64,000 bases of DNA from Arachis hypogaea (taxonomy: Eukaryota > Streptophyta > Magnoliopsida > Fabales > Fabaceae): the NCBI RefSeq assembly GCF_003086295.3, contig NC_092040.1, positions 61,173,559 to 61,237,558 of the forward strand. The letters are read 5' to 3'. The stretch's first letter is position 1; the number at the start of each line of letters is the position of its first letter. A program made the position numbers and the translations under genes. A model generated the notes under the pieces. It had not been told where the DNA came from. It made no database searches and saw only the letters and a list, made by a program, of their open reading frames with translations. This document shows, piece after piece, positions 18,941-29,371 of this stretch.

Positions 18941-20572
18941 AAGAAAGAGAAGAGAACAAGAAAATGTGGAATCCTCTATGTCACAGTATAGAGATTCCTT
19001 GAGGTGTCAGAGGAAAAGAAAAATAGAAGGCAGAAGTAGAAAATTCGAACTTATCAAAGAAGATGGAGTTCGAATTTTGCATTAAGGAATAATGTTAGTC
19101 CATAAATAGAAGGAGGTGAGAAGAAGGGAAGTAATTTTCGAAAATTGAGTAAAAGATTTTGAAAACATTTTGAAAAACACTAATTGATTTTCGAAAATAA
19201 AAGTGGGAAAGAAGTAAAGTGATTTTTGAAAAAGATTTTGAATTTAGAAATTAAAAAGATATGATTGAAAACTATTTTGAAAAGATGTGATTGAGAAGAT
19301 GTGATTGATTTTAAAAAGATGTGATTGAGAAGATATGATTTGAAAAACATTTTAAAAAAAGATTTGATTTTGAAAATTAATAACTTGCCTAACAAGAAAA
19401 GATATGATTCAAACATTAAACCTTTCTCAACAGAAAAGGCAACATATTTGAAATGTTGAATCAAATCATTAATTGATAGCAAGTATCTTTGAAAATGGAA
19501 AGAAATTGAATTTGAAAAAGATTTGATTGAAAAGATTTGATTTGAAAAAGATTTGATTTTGAAAAACTTTGAAAACCTGAAAAAAAATGCATTGAAAACA
19601 GAATCTTCCCTCTTGTGCCATCCTGGCGTTAAACGCCCAGAATGGTGCACATTCTGGCATTTAACGCCCAAAACTCTACCCTTTTGGGCGTTAAACGCCC
19701 AACCAGGTACCCTGGCTGGCGTTTAAACGCCAGTCTGTCTTCTTCACTGGGCGTTTTGAACGCCCAGCTTTTTCTGTATAATTCCTCTGCAGTATGTTCT
19801 GAATCTTCAATTCTCTGTATTATTGACTTGAAAAGACACAAATTGAAAATATTTTTGGATTTTTAATCATGAGGAATAATCAAAATGCAACTAAAATCAA
19901 ATAACAATGCATGCAAGACACCAAACTTAGCAGTTTGTATACTACTGACACTAATGAGAATGCATATGAGACACATAAACACTCAAGTCAAGAGAATTCA
20001 AAGATTAGAGCAATGAAATCATCAAGAACAACTTGAAGATTAAATGAATGACAAATGCATGAATGCAAAAAGAACAGAAACATGCAATTGACACCAAACT
20101 TAAAATGAGACACTAGACTTAAACAAGAAATATTTTTGGATTTTATGATTTTGTAAATTTTTTTTTGGATTTTTCGAAAATAAAGTGGAGAAAGAAAAAT
20201 AAAGGAATCAAAATTCTTAATGAGAATTCCAGGAATCATGCAATGTTTAGTCTAAGACTCCGGTCCAGGAATTAGACATGGCTTCACAGCCAGCCAAGCT
20301 TTCAAAGAAAGCTTCGGTCCAAAACACTAGACATGGCCAATGGCCAGCCAAGCCTTAGCAGATCACTGCTCCAATAGCAAGATTGATAGAAATCAACAAG
20401 CTCTTGTGATGATAAGTTGAAACCTCGGTCCAATGAAATTAGACATGGCTTCACAGCCAGCCAGACTTCAACAGATCATCATGAAACACTAGAATTCATT
20501 CTTAAGAACTCTGAAAAAAAAATACCTAATCTAAGCAACAAGATGAACCGTCAGTTGTCCATACTCGAACAA
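18941..20572 (-). other. Leader of element A
   Basis: No gene. An AT-rich leader related to that of B, with the pre-gag hairpin at 18968-18998 and two copies of TAAGTTTGGTGT (minus) near 19918 and 20092. It has an extra palindrome array (19617-19770) that B and E lack at this place. The phrase TTAGACATGGCNNNNNGCCAGCCA recurs three times at 20270-20470 on the plus strand. Confidence 0.75.
19617..19770 (-). repeat. Second palindrome array of element A, in the leader
   Basis: Five units of the GGCGTTNAACGCC type (for example GGGCGTTAAACGCCC). Equivalent positions in the leaders of B and E have no such array, so the array moved or was acquired. Confidence 0.85.
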
Positions 20573-20590
20573 TCCCCAGCAACGGCGCCA
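20573..20590 (-). promoter_or_regulatory. Primer-binding site of element A (tRNA-Asp type)
   Basis: Minus strand TGGCGCCGTTGCTGGGGA, one mismatch to the complement of the tRNA-Asp 3' end, 6 bp from the LTR. Confidence 0.85.
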
Positions 20591-20596
20591 AAAACT

Positions 20597-22248
20597 TGAT
20601 AGCGCGAAATTGTGATCACTACTTTTCACAAATCAATTAATCCCCGGTGATGAACCCAAAAACTTGGTGATCAATACCATGGCATAAACACAACTTCGCA
20701 CAACTAACCAGCAAGTGTACTGGGTCGTCCAAGTAATAAACCTTACGCGAGTAAGGGTCGATCCCACAGAGATTGTTGGTATGAAGCAAGCTATGGTCAC
20801 CTTGTAAATCTTAGTCAGGCAAACTCAAATGGATATGGGTGATATACGAATAAAACATAAAGATAAAGATAGAGATACTTATGTAATTCATTGGTGGGAA
20901 TTTCAGACAAGCGTATGGAGAGGCTTGGTCCCTTCCGTCTCTCTGCTTTCCTACTGTCTTCATCCAATCCTTCTTACTCCTTTCCATGGCAAGCTTATGC
21001 AAGGGTTTCACCGTTGTCAGTGGCTACCTCCCATCCTCTCAGTGGAAATGTTCAACGCACCCTGTCACGGCACGGCTATCCATCTGTCGGTTCTCAATCA
21101 GGCCGGAATAGAATCCAGTGATTCTTTTGCGTCTGTCACTAACGCCCCGCCCTCAGGAGTTTGAAGCTCGTCACAGTCATTCAATCATTGAATCCTACTC
21201 AGAATACCACAGACAAGGTTAGACCTTCCGGATTCTCTTGAATGCCGCCATCAGTTCTAGCCTATACCACGAAGATTCCGGTTAAAGAATCCAAGAGATA
21301 TCCACCCAATCTAAGGTAGAACGGAGGTGGTTGTCAGGCACACGTTCATAGGTGAGAATGATGATGAGTGTCACGGATCATCACATTCATCAAGTTGAAG
21401 AACAAGTGATATCTTGGAACAAGAACAAGCGGAATTGAATAAGAGAACAATAGTAATTGCATTAATACTCGAGGTACAGCAGAGCTCCACACCTTAATCT
21501 ATGGTGTGTAGAAACTCCACCGTTGAAAATACATAAGAACAAGGTCTAGGCATGGCTGAATGGCCAGCCTCCCAAAGAGGGTTCAATCATAAAAACATGA
21601 TCAAAAGATCTCCAAAGCTCTTCAATACAATAGTAAAAGGTCCTACTTATAGAAAACTAGTAGCCTAGGGTGTACAGAGATAAGTAAATGACATAAAAAT
21701 CCACTTCCGGGCCCACTTGGTGTGTGCTTGGGCTGAGCACTGAAGCATTTTCGTGTAGAGACTCTTATTGGAGTTAAATGCCAGCTTTTATGCCAGTTTG
21801 GGCGTTTAACTCCCACTTTGGTGCCAGTTCCGGCGTTTAACGCTGGGAATTCTGAGGGTGACTTTGAACGCCGGTTTGGGCCATCAAATCTTGGGCAAAG
21901 TATGGACTATCATATATTCCTGGAAAGCCCAGGATGTCTACTTTCCAACGCCGTTGAGAGCGCACCAATTGGGCTTCTGTAGCTCCAGAAAATCCACTTC
22001 GAGTGCAGGGAGGTCAGAATCCAACAGCATCTGCAGTCCTTTTTAGTCTCTGAATCAGATTTTTGCTCAGGTCCCTCAATTTCAGCCAGAAAATACCTGA
22101 AATCACAGAAAAACACACAAACTCATAGTAAAGTCCAGAAAAGTGAATTTTAGCTAAAAACTAATAAAAATATACTAAAAACTAACTAGATCATACTAAA
22201 AACATACTAAAAATAATGCCAAAAAGCGTACAAATTATCCGCTCATCA
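20597..22248 (-). repeat. 5' LTR of element A (1652 bp)
   Basis: Reads TGATGAGCGG...GCTATCA on the minus strand. Its first several hundred bases match the LTR of element G (61664 on) much better than those of B or E. Palindrome-related words occur at 21771-21872. Near its 3' end it contains a relic of an older LTR/primer-site junction (20638-20676). Confidence 0.9.
20638..20676 (-). repeat. Relic LTR-end/primer-site junction inside the LTR of A
   Basis: Minus strand CACCAAGTTTTTGGGTTCAT followed by CACCGGGGATT, which parallels the true junction CACCAAGTTTTTGGCGCCGT...CCGGGGATT. It lies about 50 bp inside the present LTR end. Confidence 0.65.
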
Positions 22249-22249
22249 C

Positions 22250-22892
22250 TTACCATCCCCAAACTAATGGGCAAGCCGAGGTGTCAAATAGAGAAATTAA
22301 ACGTATCTTGCAAAAGATAGTAAAGCCTCATAGAAAAGACTGGAGCACCAGACTAGAAGATGCACTGTGGGCATATAGAACAGCATACAAGACACCCATT
22401 GGGATGAGTCCCTTCCGCTTAGTTTATGGAAAAGCTTGTAATCTCCCGGTTGAAATCGAACACAGATCCTTTTGGGCAGTTAAAGAGTGCAACATGGGGA
22501 TTGAGAATGCTGGAGTTGAAAGAAAGTTACAACTGCAGGAACTGGAGAACCTTCACCTAGAAGCTTATGAAAACTCCAGAATATACAAGGAAAAGATGAA
22601 AGCTGTGCATGATCAAAACATCAAGAAGAGAGAGTTCCAACCTGGAGATTTTGTTCTCCTTTACAAATCTCGACTGAGGCTTATGCATGGCAAGTTGAGA
22701 TCAAAATGGGAAGGTCCATACAGAATAGAGAAGGCTGAACCGTACGGAGTTTATCACCTAAGCCATCCTTCAAGTTCTGCACTTATTAAAGTCAATGGAC
22801 ACCGTCTGAAACTATACCATGGTGAGAAGGTGCAGAAGAGCAAGGAGCTTGAAATCTTCCGCCTGGAAGATCCTTACATAGCAACAGATTGA
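22250..22892 (+). pseudogene. pol: Integrase C-terminal part of element C
   Basis: Enters at the integrase motif [10 protein letters not shown], whose Glu is the last acidic residue of the DDE triad; the first two Asp residues lie upstream and are absent. The typical Ty3/Athila tail follows ([12 protein letters not shown], then [17 protein letters not shown], then GPYRIEK) and ends at the stop at 22890-22892. There is no chromodomain, as expected for Athila. The cut at the 5' side coincides with the LTR of A, so the break is explained by insertion. Confidence 0.9.
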
Positions 22893-22919
22893 GCTAGTGG
22901 AGCGTCCAACTTACGGACG

Positions 22920-22952
22920 TTAAAGCAAAGTGCTTGGTGGGAGACAACCCAC
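22920..22952 (+). terminator. Conserved post-pol hairpin (element C)
   Basis: TTAAAGCAAAGTGCTTGGTGGG then AGACAACCCACC: the same design as after gag-pro in A, B and E, with different bases in the stems. Confidence 0.55.
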
Positions 22953-23072
22953 CGCGGTATGATCGTTCTTTTCTTCACTTTTAGTTTTTCTTCTTTAAAT
23001 AACTCTTCTCCTTATTAGTGCTTTCGTGCTCTCTCAATTACATGTCTTTATTTTTCTTAAAAAAAAATATTC

Positions 23073-23560
23073 GCCGCGCGACGCGATCGCACAAGCGACG
23101 CGTCCGCGTGGCAGGGGGAGTGAAGAAAAATAAAAATGAACAGAAAGTTTCGCAGGAGCAGCGCTGGAGTCGTGCCGAAGGCACAATTTACTCCACGCGA
23201 CCGCGTCGCATGGAAATCATTGCCTCCCATGCGACCGCATGCTCCATGCGGCCGTGGGCCCTGCATTTTCGACATAAAAGGGTGCACAATGCTATATTGT
23301 GCGAGAGTGGTGCTGGAAGCACAATCCTGGTCAATTAACTTCTGATGCACACTCACGCGATCGCATTACCCACGCGATCGCGTCACCTTAATTTTGCAAA
23401 TGAATTATATTTAACAGAGAGTTGTGCTGGAGCGAGGCCGCACTCGCGCCAGCAGCACAATGCAGGTCACGTGACCGCGTGACCGATGCGATCGCGTCCC
23501 CCTTCTTGATACGCATCCACGCGAACGCGTGCCTTCCGCGGCCGCGTCGCATGCGCCGTA
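23073..23560 (+). repeat. CpG-rich palindrome cluster (GCGATCGC type), element C
   Basis: Repeated words such as GCGACGCG, CACGCGATCGCGT, GCGGCCGC and ACGCGAACGCGT, often self-complementary, between integrase and ORF2. Same place as the GGCGTT arrays in A, B and E, but unrelated sequence. Mirrored in element D (30176-30376, 30624-30930) and in its LTR. Confidence 0.85.
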
Positions 23561-24370
23561 CAGCTCCACCCAATCAGCCAAATTATCTTATCTTTCTCTT
23601 CTCCAAACCCTATTTTTTCTTTCCCCCCTTCTTTCTTCTTTCACCCTTTCCCTTCTACCTCACCTTTCACTTTCTCTCTCTCTCACCACCATTAACAAGG
23701 TTTTACCTTCTTCTTCCTTCTTCTCTTTTCTATCATTCTTATTATAGTATGTATATATATATTATTATTTTCTTTTTCTTTTCTTTTTCTTTTCACATCT
23801 TTATTTTTCCTTCTTCTTCTTTTACATAGTGTTAGAAACCTTTTGAGTCATCATTCCTCATTATATGCTTGTGGATTATTGCAAATTGTTTGACAGTTAT
23901 TTTTCTCCTATTTAAGGGATTGCTTGCATGTTTAATTTCATACTTTTTATATCTTGTTTACCATGCATGCCATGTGTTTGTGAAAAAGCCCAAATAGCGC
24001 TATGCACCTTTCTACATTACTTTACTCTACTCTGCAATGCTTGCTTTTCACAAATTCCCTTTCATATTTTATTAATTAAATTTAATTGTCAATACAAACG
24101 TGATAGTTAGTTTGTTACAAATGGTAACCTAACTTGGACATTGAATGTTTGATATATGCTACTCATGCCTTTGCCTGCATGCCAATACACCTCTTGCATT
24201 CCATTGTCCTACATGCACTTGCTATATTTCCATTGATGAGCTTTTCACATGTATTCCAGACCATGTGTTAGTGCCATTTATCTTTATTGTGCACTGACTA
24301 TCACTTACAATACCCTCTTCCTTGCTCTATCTCTTTGAATTTAATTTCCTTTCTCTTCCCTTCTTTCAGG
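23561..24370 (+). other. T-rich leader before ORF2 of element C, with a candidate splice acceptor
   Basis: No gene. Pyrimidine-rich DNA ending in CTTCCCTTCTTTCAG directly before G-ATG at 24371. A long polypyrimidine run plus CAG at this point looks like a 3' splice site, which would allow ORF2 to be made from a spliced RNA, as proposed for other plant elements with env-position genes. Confidence 0.5.
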
Positions 24371-25624
24371 ATGGCCACCAAGAAAGGAAAAGAGAAAGCT
24401 ACTTCCAAACCACCAGCAAGAAGGGGCACTAAAAGAGCATTAGTGGCAGAGTCTTCTTCAACCGCAGTCAAGCCCTCAACAAAAAGAGTTAAGAGGATAA
24501 TAAAGGTTGCCGACAAAGAGAAAGCTTTTCCAGCAAAGGACACTGCGCGATTTCCCAATCGCTACTGTGAGCAGATGTTCCCTATCATAGCAGAAAGGAA
24601 CTATAACAATGAATACCTTCTCATCCTCCCGCCCAATATTGCCACCTTTGTTGAGCCGCAAATTGAGCGAAGACAATGGGGTTTCCTACGGAGACAGCCA
24701 AGGCAGGTCAATCTTTCTTGGGTAGTTGAGTTCTACTCCAACTTCTACATACCGACCCTACAGTCTGTTTATGTCCGGCAGAAATAAGTCCCCATCACAG
24801 AAGAGGCAATTCAGCAAGTTCTGAGTCTTCCCCCTATTCCAGCAGGATTGGACGCTTTTCAAGAAGCCACCCTTCAGCGCCAGAAATACCAATTTGACTG
24901 GGACTCCGTTCTCAGAGTCATCGCTTTACCTGGCAGCCGTTGGATCTACGAATACCACCGCAACCGCCCTAAGGGAATCTTGGCTTCCGCACTTACCTTG
25001 GAGGCTCGCGTATGGGCACAGATCATGTCCCATTACGTCTTTCTGAGCACTCATGAGTCCTCCTTCACTGCGGACATGGCTGTTCTACTATGGTGCATCC
25101 TTACAGACCAACCTCTGAATCTCTCAAGACACATCCGGAATGCTATGGAGCATGTACAAATCGCGGGCAACTTACCTTTCCCCGCCTTGGTCTCAAATCT
25201 TGTCTCAAAAGCCGGAGTCTCCTTTAGAGCTGGGGACACCAAAGCCATGCTTCCACGGGATGATCAATATGTCCCTAACGGGAAATACCTCAGATTTTCG
25301 GCCGCTACTACAAGCCAGCCTACTGAGCCGGTTGACGATATTCCTTCTTCAACACCACAAGCATCTACCACTGAGAAATTGCTCCAGTAGATACTTGAAA
25401 AGTAGGATCGGCATGAACAGAAAGCAAAGATGAGGGAGCGCCGTAACGAGCGCCGATTCAAACACCTCAAGGAGCTACTCAAGGGATGCTTCAGAGACTC
25501 AGACACCCCGGACTCCACTTCTTTTACCAGCACCGGGAGCCATACTGGTCCCGACTGTGGAGATACTGCTACCAGCACACCCCTGTTCCTGACAGATGGC
25601 ACCGAGGACGGTGCAAAGCCTTAA
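24371..25624 (+). pseudogene. ORF2/env-position gene of element C (putative plant transposon protein)
   Basis: Would encode 417 residues; the start codon follows the putative splice acceptor and matches the copy in D exactly in length (1254 bp). The N-terminus is basic (MATKKGKEKATSKP), then comes the conserved transposon-protein domain (PNRYCEQMFPIIAERNY, then EFYSNFY, then LVSNLVSKAGV) and a charged coiled coil. Three in-frame stops break it: TAA at 24785-24787 and two TAG near 25388 and 25403; the first two are C-to-T changes of Gln codons relative to D. It is distantly homologous to ORF2 of A, B and E. I see no signal peptide or transmembrane helix, so a true envelope function is doubtful. 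Confidence 0.85.
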
Positions 25625-25636
25625 GTGTGGGGAGGT
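25597..25636 (+). promoter_or_regulatory. Internal AGGA-loop hairpin plus TTAAGTGTGGGGAGG (element C)
   Basis: GCACCG, AGGA, CGGTGC hairpin overlaps the last ORF2 codons; TTAAGTGTGGGGAGG follows over the stop codon. It is a second copy of the signal that precedes the 3' LTR in D. Confidence 0.65.
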
Positions 25637-25798
25637 CGGTCAGTACCTGACTTCCGGAGGTAAATTCTCTTCTCTGACACCAATAATTAGGATATTTTAG
25701 TTAGATTTTTTTTCTTTTATAGAATAGAATAAATTGCATAGGTTAGGATAGTTGCATGCATGTTCTACTTGATTGAAAAGACAATAAGTTTCTTAGAA

Positions 25799-26655
25799 TG
25801 GAATTTAAATTAAAAAGAAATAATCCTTGCATTAATTAATCATAAAAATATCTGAATGACAAAATTGAACATAACAAAGAACATGGAAGAATAAAACCAA
25901 GTTAAGAGAACAAACTAGAGTGATAAAGTCTTGATGAGGAAAATAACTCTTCTCAATGTTCTAATGCTAAGATCAATTGAAAATTAAAATTCTTAAAACT
26001 AGAGAGAAAAAAACCTAAGAGAGTGAAAAAAACTAGATCTAAAACTACTCAATGAATGTCTCTTGTTTCTGCATATTCTCTGACTCTAGTCTGCTGTTTC
26101 GGGCCGAAAACTGGGCTGAAATAGGGTCCAAAGTCGCTGGTTCCAGATTCTGTAGATTATGCAGATCGCGCATGTCACGCGATTGCGTCGTCCATGCGGA
26201 CGCGTCGCTGGCACTTTTCCTCTTCACGCGTTCGCGTCGTCCACGCTACCACGTTGCTTGTGCTTTCCAATCTGCGCGGCCGCGCAAGCCATGCGGCCGT
26301 GTCACTGCGATTTGCGCTCCTTCGCGCGGTCGCGTGAGCCATGCGACCGCGTCACTTTTCGCTGGTTATCTCCTCAAACTCTTGTGTTCCTTCCATTTTT
26401 GCTAGCTTCCTCTCCAATCTCCGTCTCATTCATGCCCTATAAAGCCTGAAATGCTTGACACACAGATTACGGCATCGAATGGAATAAAGGAGAATTAAAA
26501 TTAAATAATTAAAGTCTCTGGGAAGCAATTTTCAAACATGTAATAAATTCAGGAAGGAAATCTAAATGCATGCTAAATTGATGAATAAGTGGTTAAGGAT
26601 CACGACAAAACCACACAATTAAACACAATATAAACTATAAAATAGTGGTTTATCA
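25799..26655 (-). repeat. 3' LTR of element D (857 bp)
   Basis: Minus strand TGATAAACCACTATTTTATA...TTCCA. Its first 348 bp are almost identical to 35327-35674. CpG-rich palindromes lie at 26162-26356. The left end abuts element C. Confidence 0.88.
26162..26356 (-). repeat. CpG-rich palindrome cluster in the LTR of D
   Basis: Words such as CATGCGACCGCGTC, GCGGCCGCGC and CGCGCGGTCGCGTG, the same style as the internal cluster of C and D. Confidence 0.8.
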
Positions 26656-26694
26656 ACCTCCCCACACTTAAACATTAGCATGTCCTCATGCTAA
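26656..26694 (-). promoter_or_regulatory. Terminal AGGA-loop hairpin plus polypurine tract of element D
   Basis: Minus strand: 8-bp stem TTAGCATG/CATGCTAA with an AGGA loop, then TGTTTAAGTGTGGGGAGGTT touching the LTR. The GTGGGGAGG part is a good polypurine tract. Confidence 0.75.
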
Positions 26695-28104
26695 ATTGAA
26701 GGAGACAAGGAAATAAGTATGAACATGCAGAAACTCATGAAATGCAATGCAATCCTACATACATAAATAAATGCAACTATATGATTATTATCCACTTGAT
26801 CAAAAGTAAATAAGCCCTTCAAAACAATTACAAATGAAATTCCACTAATTCTATCATCATATAATAAAACCGATAAAAGTGCAAGAAGATAGCTTATGAA
26901 GGCCGGAAACATGAAAATTCAAGCATTGAACCCTCACTGATAATGTATGTACGCTCTAATCTCTAGTGTATAGGGTAATCACTCTATTCTTCTCTAGTCA
27001 TGCTTTCTAACTTTTGTTTTTCTCCTAACCAATCAACAATAGTTAATATACCAATGCAAACATCATGAGGTCTTTTCAGGGTTGTAATGGGGCCAAGGTG
27101 CAGGTAAGGATATACATATGGCTAAGTGAGCTTTATAAATTGAATCTTTAATTAACCTAAGCTCTCACCTAATATACATATATTCTATATACTTTTAAAT
27201 TCATGCCTAGCTACCCATAATTCCCTTTTTCAACCCATACTCATGTTTCAACCTTGTATTTTAATTCTATCATATGTGCATTGATCTTTGAATTCTGAAT
27301 TTAACATTGGGGTAATTTTGTCCCCTTATTTATTGAATATTTTTTATTATTTTTTTTGAATAAATAATGCTTATCAATACACATAGATTTTTCATTCTTA
27401 TATTTTCACATGAGTGGGTATCCAAATTTCCTTTAAATTTTCATGACACACTCCCTTAACAACTTCTGTTCCCACAATTTCCCATACTTAACTAGCACAC
27501 ACAATTCTATCTTAAGCTAACCAAAGATTCAATTTGGGATATGCAATTGTTTTTCAGCTTAAGGTTAGTAATGTGGTGAGATATAGAACAAATGGGGTTT
27601 TAAAAGCTCAAGGTGGTTAACAAGGGTAATTGAAAAGGGTAGGCTTGATTTGGATAAGTGAGTTTAAACAAATAATGGCCTTAATCATGTGCAAGCATGT
27701 AAATATAATAAATATTGGACATATAAGATAAAACAAAATATAGATTACAATCATAGAGAAGTAAACACACAAGAATAAAATAATTATGGTTAAATAGTAT
27801 AACCATACATAAAGGCTCAAATCTTTCACAGGTTGTGTGTTCTTTAGCTCAAACATCATGTTCCAAATACAACTCAAGCAGATTTATCATAAAGACTTTG
27901 AAAAAAAATTAGTGAAATTTTGTTCCAAAGATAGATTTTTTTAAAAGAAACTTATTGTCTTTTCAATCAAGTAGAACATGCATGCAACTATCCTAACCTA
28001 TGCAATTTATTCTATTCTATAAAAGAAAGAAAAAAATCTAACTAAAATATCCTAATTATTGGTGTCAGAGAAGAGAATTTACCTCCGGAAGTCAGGTACT
28101 GACC
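26695..28104 (-). other. 3' non-coding region of element D
   Basis: About 1.4 kb of AT-rich DNA between ORF2 and the terminal signal. No gene or recognisable RNA found. Element C has lost this part; the two copies part company at about 25794/27957. Confidence 0.75.
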
Positions 28105-28147
28105 GACCTCCCCACACTTAAGGCTTTGCACCGTCCTCGGTGCCATC
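28105..28147 (-). promoter_or_regulatory. Internal AGGA-loop hairpin plus TTAAGTGTGGGGAGG (element D)
   Basis: Same as 25597-25636 in element C, on the opposite strand, at the end of ORF2. Confidence 0.65.
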
Positions 28148-29371
28148 TGTCAAGAACAGGGGTGGGCTGGTGGCAGTATCTCCACAGTCGGGACCAGTAT
28201 GGCTCCCGGTGCTGGTAAAAGAAGTGGAGTCCGAGGTGTCTGAGTCTCTGAAGCGTCCCTTGAGTAGCTCCTTGAGGTGTTTGAATCGGCGCTCATTACG
28301 GCGCTCCCTCATCTTTGCTTTATGTTCATGCCGATCCAACTTTTTAAGTATCTGCTGGAGCAATTTCTCAGTGGTAGATGCTTGTGGTGTTGAAGAAGGA
28401 ATATCGTCAACCGGCTCAGTAGGCTGGCTTGTAGTAGCGGCCGAAAATCTGAGGTATTTCCCGTTAGGGACATATTGATCATCCCGTGGAAGCATGGCTT
28501 TGGTGTCCCCAGCTCTACAGGAGACTCCGGCGTTTGAGACAAGATTTGAGACCAAGGCGGAGAAAGGTAAGTTGCCCGCGATTTGTACATGCTCCATAGC
28601 ATTCCGGATGTGTCTTAAGAGATTCAGAGGTTGGTCTGTAAGGATGCACCATAGTAGAACAGCCATGTCCGCAGTGAAGGAGGACTCATGAGTGCTCGGA
28701 AAGACGTAATGAGACATGATCTGTGCCCATACGCGAGCCTCCAAGGTAAGTGCGGAAGCCAAGATTCCCTTAGGGCGGTTGCGGTGGTATCCGTAGATCC
28801 AACGGCTGCCAGGTAAAGCGATGACTCTGAGAACGGAGTCCCAGTCAAATTGGTATTTCTGGCGCTGAAGGGTGGCTTCTTAAAAAGCGTCCAATCCTGC
28901 TGGAATAGGGGGAAGACTCAGAACTTGCTGAATTGCCTCTTCTGTGATGGGGACTTGTTTCTGCCAGACATAAACAGACTGCAGGGTCGGTATATAGAAG
29001 TTGGAGTAGAACTCAACTACCCAAGAAAGATTGACCTGCCTTGGCTGTCTCCGTAGGAAACCCCATTGTCTTCGCTCAATTTGTGGCTCAACAAAGGTGG
29101 CAATATTGGGCGGGAGGATGAGAAGGTATTCATTGTTATAGTTCCTTTCTGCTATGATAGGGAACATCTGCTCACAGTAGCGATTGGGAAATCGCGCAGT
29201 GTCCTTTGCTGGAAAGGCTTTCTCTTTGTCGGCAACCTTTATTATCCTCTTAACTCTTTTTGTTGAGGGCTTGACTGCGGTTGAAGAAGGCTCTGCCACT
29301 AATGCTCTTTTAGTGCCCCTTCTTGCTGGTGGTTTGGAAGTAGCTTTCTCTTTTCCTTTCTTGGTGGCCAT
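28118..29371 (-). pseudogene. ORF2/env-position gene of element D
   Basis: Same gene as 24371-25624 (1254 bp in both). It reads through except for one TAA just below 28880, a C-to-T change of a Gln codon that is intact in C. The stops in C are not shared, so the two copies decayed separately and must have been intact when they separated. Basic N-terminus, putative plant transposon domain and charged C-terminal helix as in C. The acceptor-like CAGG before the ATG in C reads CAAG here, which would weaken or shift the splice site by one base. Confidence 0.85.

Larger units (their letters stand above)
1..22248 (-). mobile_element. Element A: non-autonomous Athila-type LTR retrotransposon, interrupted by element B
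   Basis: Read on the minus strand: 5' LTR (20597-22248), tRNA-Asp-type primer site (20573-20590), AT-rich leader, broken gag-protease (16602-18940), palindrome array, ORF2 split between 15128-15725 and 945-1471, 3' non-coding DNA (34-944) and the first 33 bp of the 3' LTR (1-33); the rest lies beyond the window. No RT, RNase H or integrase is present between protease and ORF2, so any movement would need enzymes in trans. Element B sits inside its ORF2. Its right edge abuts the integrase gene of element C at 22249. Its LTR resembles that of element G while its interior matches elements B and E, so it is a mosaic. Confidence 0.9.
22249..25794 (+). mobile_element. Element C: fragment of an Athila-type element (integrase end to 3' region)
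   Basis: Plus-strand remnant that starts abruptly inside integrase, where element A is inserted. It runs through the integrase end, the post-pol hairpin, a CpG-rich palindrome cluster, a long T-rich leader and an ORF2/env-position gene, and stops at about 25794 against an oppositely oriented LTR. Same family as element D, with which it forms an inverted repeat. Confidence 0.9.

Noticed and set aside
18771..19085. Plus-strand open frames over the gag-pro of A (and minus-strand ones over B and E)
   Set aside because: Antisense shadows of a recognised gag-protease gene with no independent support.
23018..23829. Arg/Ala-rich open frames in the CpG palindrome region
   Set aside because: They arise from GC-rich palindromes that lack stops; no domain, and frames are not kept between C and D, apart from the rps4 piece in D.
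24371..25624. Calling ORF2 of C/D a retroviral envelope
   Set aside because: Position fits, but no signal peptide, fusion segment or transmembrane helix is visible; the sequence fits the putative plant transposon protein family better.
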